Under the pieces are notes generated by a model. It was not told the origin of the DNA. It saw only the letters and a list, made by a program, of their open reading frames with translations, and did not search any database. A stretch of DNA of 34,992 nt from an uncultured Collinsella sp. (GTDB lineage: Bacteria > Actinomycetota > Coriobacteriia > Coriobacteriales > Coriobacteriaceae). Location of the stretch: positions 1-34,992 of the forward strand of contig CAUBTS010000012.1 of assembly GCA_958438955.1 (NCBI GenBank), written 5' to 3'. Below are positions 30,676 to 34,992 of this stretch, in pieces. The stretch's first letter is position 1; each line of letters begins with the position of its first letter. A program made the translations under genes and the position numbers.

Positions 30676-33600
30676 AGGCGCCCGCCCCTCCTGGAGCCGC
30701 GATGTAAACGCAGCGCAACCATGCCCGTGACCAGCAGCACGCCGGCGGCCAAAATCGCCAGGGCATAGATGGGATTGCGCGTGATACCCGTAGGCACTGC
30801 GACCTGTCGGGAATTGGTGGCCTTAGCTTCAACGGCAACGGTCACACGCGGACCGTTGAGCGTGCCGCTCGCACCCGTAAGCTCAGCGTGATAGCCCAAC
30901 GAAGAGTAATCGTCTTCGCTCACGGTATAGGTCGCGTTGTAATCAAGCGTTTTAATCGAAACGGTCAGGCCGTCCTTAACGGCAAACGGCACGATCGCCC
31001 TGCCCTGGCCATCGGCCGTAAAGGCCGTCTTGTTTTCCACGGTTTCGGCCTGATCATTCGGTCGCGCCACGAGCGTATGGCTGCCCTGGGCAGGCGCATC
31101 CGAATACTCGATGGCGTAGGTCTGACCAGCCTTGAGACCCGTAAAGGTCACCGTCATCTTAAAGTAGGCACGCTTGTCGCCCATATTGCCCGTAACGCTC
31201 TTGGAAACCTTGAGCGTGTAGGTGCGCGGGGTGAATCGTGCGTATACGCATCCCGTATGGCGGTCCTTCACGTTGTACGTATAGGTGGGTGAAGACGACA
31301 GCAGCTCCGGGGCGTCTGGATTCGATAGGTCATACCAGCCCTCAAAGTGATAGCCCTCCTTGGGAGCGGCCACCGCCTCCACAAACGTGCCGTCATCCAC
31401 AAAGTAGGCAACGCCCGATTTTTCGTACGCGTCGGCGTCCTTGCCCGAGCCATCCCCGGCATCGATAGAGCCCTTTGCCCCCTTAAGCTTGGAGCTGACC
31501 GTGCCGCCCGTCGTTACGTTGCTCCACGTGCCATCGGCATTTTTAAGCTGGGCAACAAAGGCCTGACGATACTTCCATTGCGCCACAAATGTCGCGCCCT
31601 GACTCTCAGGGATGTTTTCGACCGTTACCGTATCGCCCGCAGCGCCGGTATCAGGATTGACCTTCTTGCCCCTAATGGTAAGAGTACCGGAATCCGTGGT
31701 GCCCTCGGGTGCCGTATGGGTCACGGTGTGCTCCGCGCTAAAACAAACGGCTTTTCCCGAGCCCGCGTACTCCCAGCCCATAAACTTCCAGCCGTCGTTT
31801 TGTCCTTCGGCGGCATGGGAGGTATAGCTCGCTCCAGCGCCAGAAAGCTGCACGAAATCGCCCGTGGACTCATTGGACGGATCATAGTGATACGCTTTGC
31901 CGCCGTTCACATCGTATTGAACGCCTGCCTTGGAAAACACGAGGTGCACTTTATAGTGCTTTGTGACCTTGTCGACCCTAAAGTGATAGGTGCCATCGTT
32001 CAATTCGGTCCAGTGCGCCGCATCGTTCGCGGAATAGAACTCGCCGTTGACAAAAGCACCGATAAAGACTGCCCCGTCATCGCGCTTGGCATCGACCATA
32101 AAGTAGGAGTTCTTTTCCTGTTTACCTACGTAGTTTTTGGCATAGGTAAAGTCGGCGGTCTTGGTATCGGAGTTATAAAAATACGTTCCGCTTCCGTTGG
32201 GCGTCGTGTACGTCTCTATGCGATAGAACTCCCTAAACGAGATATTGTCGAGGAAGTTGCCGGTCGAATTGCTCCCGTTGGCCGTGTTGTAGGCCACAAA
32301 AGCAAAGACGCTCTGGTTTTGGCCATCCGGAATGGTGTAGGTATAGTCGTAGTCGACCTTTTTATTGTACTCGAGCGCGTTGGAACCGTAGGAAGCCCAC
32401 GCGTCGTTTTCGGACGCCATGATCCACACGCACCATTTTTCGGTATGTTCCGCATCGGCCGTCCATGAGAACGCGCTTCCGCTAGACGCACTGGCAAATC
32501 CACCCACTTTGTCAAATTTGGTCGAATACAGGATGATCTTTTTGCTGCAGCTCGATTGGGAAAAATTGGCCACATCCAAGCCGACATCGTTATCGACGCT
32601 TATTTGAATCCATTGAATAATTTGCTGGTACTGATCGAGTGCTTTTTGATTGTCCTTGTACGGCTCGTTTTCTTGTCGCGGACCGATGATAAGGGCCATG
32701 GCGTCTCGACCCGAGCGGCCGCGGTGGTCGAGCCCCCACTCGTACTGTTTTCCCGGCTCGCTCGTCACATATTGGTAGAGCGAACTCGCCTCGTGTGCGT
32801 TGAGCTCGGCTGCATAGTCACCATCGGAGGGCGTAAACGTAACAGAATGCCCAGCTGGGTCGATATAGTAGTCGTTCTGGGCAACGATCTCGATACGATG
32901 GTCTGTCTCGGTCGTACGCCAATGGGGCGAGCACAGCGTAAACTTGCTGGTGCTCTTGTTCCCTAGATGTATATCGTCTTCAAAACTGCCGTTAGCAATG
33001 TTCGTATTCTCGTTCTTAAGATTCGAGGTCGAGAACGCATAGTTTGTGAGCGTTGTCATGGTCTCGGACGAGTTTTCCTGATACACCTTGGCAAAGTCGC
33101 TATAGATGTCACGCGTGCCCTGCTTTTCCACGTGAACGTCGTTGACCAGATTGCCAAACCACTCCCGGTATTGTTCGTTCGCCCCCGTAAGATTTGAATC
33201 ATAGCAAGTCAGTGCAAGCATCGTCTTTTCGGACGCTGCGGTATAGTCAGCCTGATAGGCAAACTCAACGTCTTGTTCGGGAAGCGCTCGATAATAGTGT
33301 GTACTGTTGGTGCCAAAGGAGAACCAGCCCTGTCCGTTAGAGCTTACGAGCCACACAGAAAGCGCAATGCGACCGTCGCTCTGCTCAAACGAGAAGTGGG
33401 ATCCGTCGGCGCTGCTACCAGCAAAGCCGCCATTTGCAGCAAAGAGATCGCTGTAAACGGTGTACTGCTCAACGGTATTTCCCTGGGGCATCTTACCCTG
33501 CGCCTTAAGCCAAGTCCGCAGCTGCATGAGCTGGTCTTGGCCTGCGCTGTTAACCGACAGATTCTCCTGTTGAGGACCCATCGTGAGCATCAGCACGTCG

Positions 33601-34007
33601 TGTTCGGTTGCGGCGCGATGGTTGAGGCCCCACTCGTACGTGGAGCCGCTCTGGGTGGAAAAGGTGGTGTAGGTTGATCCGGGTTCAAAATAATAACTGG
33701 TACCCTGTGGCCTCAAATTCCATGCAAGCGCAAAATGATTACCGTTAGCTTCTTTGGTGTTCGTTTGGGGCTTGAGGAGCTGCGTAGGAAGCTCGACGCC
33801 CGTCATTTCACCGATTCTCTTGGCCGGAGAGGTCGTCGACCAACCAGTAGCTGGGCTAAGAAAGTTTGGGTTCGTTATAAGGTTGCCATCGTCACCGTAC
33901 GCACGCGAGGGCAACCCCCCCCCGACCATAACGAACGCGCATAAGACCGCTGCCAACATCGCAAAGCTGCGGCGCATCGACGCTATATGACCGAAAGGAC
34001 CCTGCAT
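30672..34007 (-). CDS. Large pilus-associated adhesin with VPTG sorting signal
   Basis: 1,111 residues from ATG 34007; signal peptide MRRSFAMLAAVLCAFVMVGG. Two related jelly-roll-like modules follow (~42-330, ~335-670), each with YEWGLnHR...GPrQEN (YEWGLNHRAATEHD at ~129, YEWGLDHRGRSGRD at ~422), suggesting ligand binding. Then two InlB-type repeats (FMGWEY ~770; YHFEGWYD ~890), one pilin/Cna-like domain (RTYTLKVSKSVTGN, ~929-1069), VPTG (~1072), a helix and RGSRRGGRL. It shares its sorting motif with the pilin two genes downstream and is first in the operon, the place of Cpa in streptococci, so it is probably the tip protein. The start is uncertain: no classical ribosome binding site except the G10 tract 8 nt upstream. 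A G9 tract lies in the signal-peptide codons. Confidence 0.85.
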   Translation of the reverse strand: MQGPFGHIASMRRSFAMLAAVLCAFVMVGGGLPSRAYGDDGNLITNPNFLSPATGWSTTSPAKRIGEMTGVELPTQLLKPQTNTKEANGNHFALAWNLRPQGTSYYFEPGSTYTTFSTQSGSTYEWGLNHRAATEHDVLMLTMGPQQENLSVNSAGQDQLMQLRTWLKAQGKMPQGNTVEQYTVYSDLFAANGGFAGSSADGSHFSFEQSDGRIALSVWLVSSNGQGWFSFGTNSTHYYRALPEQDVEFAYQADYTAASEKTMLALTCYDSNLTGANEQYREWFGNLVNDVHVEKQGTRDIYSDFAKVYQENSSETMTTLTNYAFSTSNLKNENTNIANGSFEDDIHLGNKSTSKFTLCSPHWRTTETDHRIEIVAQNDYYIDPAGHSVTFTPSDGDYAAELNAHEASSLYQYVTSEPGKQYEWGLDHRGRSGRDAMALIIGPRQENEPYKDNQKALDQYQQIIQWIQISVDNDVGLDVANFSQSSCSKKIILYSTKFDKVGGFASASSGSAFSWTADAEHTEKWCVWIMASENDAWASYGSNALEYNKKVDYDYTYTIPDGQNQSVFAFVAYNTANGSNSTGNFLDNISFREFYRIETYTTPNGSGTYFYNSDTKTADFTYAKNYVGKQEKNSYFMVDAKRDDGAVFIGAFVNGEFYSANDAAHWTELNDGTYHFRVDKVTKHYKVHLVFSKAGVQYDVNGGKAYHYDPSNESTGDFVQLSGAGASYTSHAAEGQNDGWKFMGWEYAGSGKAVCFSAEHTVTHTAPEGTTDSGTLTIRGKKVNPDTGAAGDTVTVENIPESQGATFVAQWKYRQAFVAQLKNADGTWSNVTTGGTVSSKLKGAKGSIDAGDGSGKDADAYEKSGVAYFVDDGTFVEAVAAPKEGYHFEGWYDLSNPDAPELLSSSPTYTYNVKDRHTGCVYARFTPRTYTLKVSKSVTGNMGDKRAYFKMTVTFTGLKAGQTYAIEYSDAPAQGSHTLVARPNDQAETVENKTAFTADGQGRAIVPFAVKDGLTVSIKTLDYNATYTVSEDDYSSLGYHAELTGASGTLNGPRVTVAVEAKATNSRQVAVPTGITRNPIYALAILAAGVLLVTGMVALRLHRGSRRGGRL
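33915..33923 (-). other. G9 homopolymer within the adhesin coding sequence
   Basis: Nine consecutive G in the sense strand encode Gly-Gly-Gly after MV in MVGGGLPSRAYG, near codon 30. The frame is open with nine; eight or ten would truncate the protein soon after. This is a typical contingency-locus arrangement. Confidence 0.65.
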
Positions 34008-34015
34008 GGGCGCAT

Positions 34016-34025
34016 CCCCCCCCCC
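34016..34025 (-). other. G10 homopolymer between adhesin promoter and start codon
   Basis: Ten consecutive G end 8 nt before ATG 34007, the spacing of a ribosome binding site, and G5 can pair with anti-Shine-Dalgarno CCUCC using one G-U. An out-of-frame ATG (34015) directly follows and opens a 10-codon overlapping ORF. Confidence 0.65.
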
Positions 34026-34080
34026 AGCCGCAGCCCGAGCTTTCGCGCAAGCTACACAAGTAGTACGTTTGAGTTTTTTG

Positions 34081-34109
34081 ATTCTACAACCAGCCCAGGG
34101 CAAAAGCAA
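34081..34109 (-). promoter_or_regulatory. Promoter of the pilus operon
   Basis: On the minus strand TTGCTT (34109-34104), an exact 17-bp spacer and TAGAAT (34086-34081). Transcription would start near 34074, placing the G10 tract in a ~67-nt leader. Confidence 0.65.
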
Positions 34110-34140
34110 AATCATGCGTAACCGATTTGCAGTCATCTTT

Positions 34141-34164
34141 CGCATTTTTCGCATTTTTCGCATT
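34141..34164. repeat. Short 9-bp tandem repeat (CGCATTTTT, ~2.7 copies)
   Basis: Copies begin at 34141, 34150 and 34159 (last one partial). It lies ~35 bp upstream of the pilus promoter -35 box; an AT-rich phased patch that could tune it or vary by slippage. Confidence 0.5.
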
Positions 34165-34216
34165 GCACAGGTAGGACGCCAAAAGTGGCTAAAAATGCCC
34201 CGTCCCAAATGAGCTA
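34161..34216 (-). repeat. 56-bp interspersed repeat overlapping the lysR stop codon
   Basis: Same repeat as 28092-28147 (48 of 56 identical). It begins exactly at the TAG stop of the LysR gene, as the other copy does for the sortase. Confidence 0.7.
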
Positions 34217-34992
34217 GTTGAGGAGTTGGGCCATGGCGTTGATGAATTTTTGTACTTGGAGGGTCGGCTCGAGCGGATAGTGCAAAAAGACCGGCACCTC
34301 GCGGCCGCACAGGAACGGTACGCCCACAAAGGCCGGGTGCACCCCCGACCATGCGCCGCAGGTGAGCACCGCGTCACCCTTTTCCTCCGCCTCGTTAAAG
34401 AGCGCAAAGTCGAAGCTATCCACATCGATCACGTCCACGCCGCCGTCTGCCAAAAGATCGATACGCAGGCTGTCCATAGCGTCGTTGCCGTGGCGGAGCA
34501 CGCGCAGACGCATACCCTCTAAGTCGGCAACTGTGATGCGCGTCTTGCGCGCCAGCGGGCTCGTGCGCGGCAGGTCGATATAAAACGGCACGTTAACGAT
34601 GCGAAGCTTTTGGCAGGCGTCGCCCCAGCGTGGAGTAGAAAAACTCGACTGCACTACATCCACCTCGCGGCCCAAGCTGCGCATGACGGATTCGCGCTCG
34701 TCATAGAGGTCGCTTACCGGCACGATCTCAAATCGCAGCGATGGTTCCAGATCGTGGACGTCCGTCCACATCGACAGCGTTTGGCGCCCCGGGCACATCA
34801 TCGACACGCCCAGACGCACGGCACCGCCATCGCCCGCCGCGCGTCGGGCGCGACGCAGCGTATCCTCGGACTGCCGCATGATCGAGCGCGCGTCGTCCAC
34901 CAGCAGAGCGCCCGCCGGCGTCACCTTAACACCCGAATGCGAGCGCTCGAACAACGTGATGCCAAACTCGGCCTCGAAGCCCGACACCTGCT
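34214..34992 (-). CDS. LysR-family transcriptional regulator, 5' end outside the window
   Basis: The frame is open to the window edge, giving ~259 residues without the N-terminal DNA-binding helices. The visible start SGFEAEFGITLFERSHSGVKVTPAG is the end of the LysR helix-turn-helix, followed by a linker helix and a two-lobed effector domain (VRLGVSMMCPG to the end). FYIDLPRTSPLARKTRITVADL and GVPFLCGREVPVFLHYP fit the family. It lies directly upstream of the pilus operon on the same strand, with ~100 bp and a promoter between, so it could regulate the pilus; nothing in the sequence proves this. Ends in the 56-bp repeat. Confidence 0.85.
   Translation of the reverse strand, partial: QVSGFEAEFGITLFERSHSGVKVTPAGALLVDDARSIMRQSEDTLRRARRAAGDGGAVRLGVSMMCPGRQTLSMWTDVHDLEPSLRFEIVPVSDLYDERESVMRSLGREVDVVQSSFSTPRWGDACQKLRIVNVPFYIDLPRTSPLARKTRITVADLEGMRLRVLRHGNDAMDSLRIDLLADGGVDVIDVDSFDFALFNEAEEKGDAVLTCGAWSGVHPAFVGVPFLCGREVPVFLHYPLEPTLQVQKFINAMAQLLN

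Noticed and set aside
34008..34352. Start of the adhesin at the upstream limit of its frame (34352)
   Set aside because: That stretch runs back through the 56-bp repeat, the promoter and the end of lysR, and has no signal-peptide character. ATG 34007 fits the promoter and signal peptide.

Overview
The window looks like chromosome of a gut actinobacterium of the class Coriobacteriia, most likely Collinsella. This is inferred from the high GC content, the giant sortase-anchored surface protein built of pilin-type isopeptide domains, the style of the transporter operons, and the dense interspersed palindromic repeats between genes. No rRNA, tRNA or CRISPR array was seen.

Layout. At 1-600 there is a transposase remnant beside a 17-2-17 palindrome. 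At 605-11368 (minus) lies a gene for a surface protein of about 3,590 residues: fibro-slime-type head, two Cna_B-like domains, about 18 FctA/Spy0128-like isopeptide domains, a Pro-rich wall spacer and an LPNMG sorting signal. It is preceded by a 26-codon ORF with a strong ribosome binding site and a G7 tract. Losing one G would fuse that ORF to the giant gene. At 11664-16044 (minus) is a four-gene operon: polar amino-acid ABC transporter (lipoprotein, permease, ATPase) and an M20 peptidase. Then come an aldose-1-epimerase-like gene, a single-pass membrane protein, an MFS exporter with a low-molecular-weight tyrosine phosphatase, and a pyridoxamine kinase overlapping a TIGR04076-type protein. 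At 22159-26381 (plus) is a tightly overlapping MarR plus heterodimeric ABC exporter operon with a recognisable promoter and operator. A membrane diguanylate cyclase follows.

The right end (34007 down to 28145, minus) is a complete pilus operon: large VPTG-ending adhesin, SipA-like signal peptidase homologue lacking both catalytic residues, FctA-like pilin ending in VPTD, and a class B-like sortase. This is the gene order of the streptococcal FCT region (cpa-sipA-fctA-srtC2). The adhesin has a G10 tract between promoter and start codon and a G9 tract inside its signal-peptide region, so the pilus is probably phase variable. A partial LysR regulator closes the window.

Between genes there are several repeat families. 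The most striking is a structured element found three times (16183-16319, 21921-22057, 26391-26478), with conserved core sequence and compensatory base changes in its helices. Others are a 56-bp repeat that supplies the stop codon of two unrelated genes, a three-unit palindrome array, a MITE-like element with 26-bp terminal repeats, and a 31-bp palindrome present once between genes and once inside the peptidase coding sequence.
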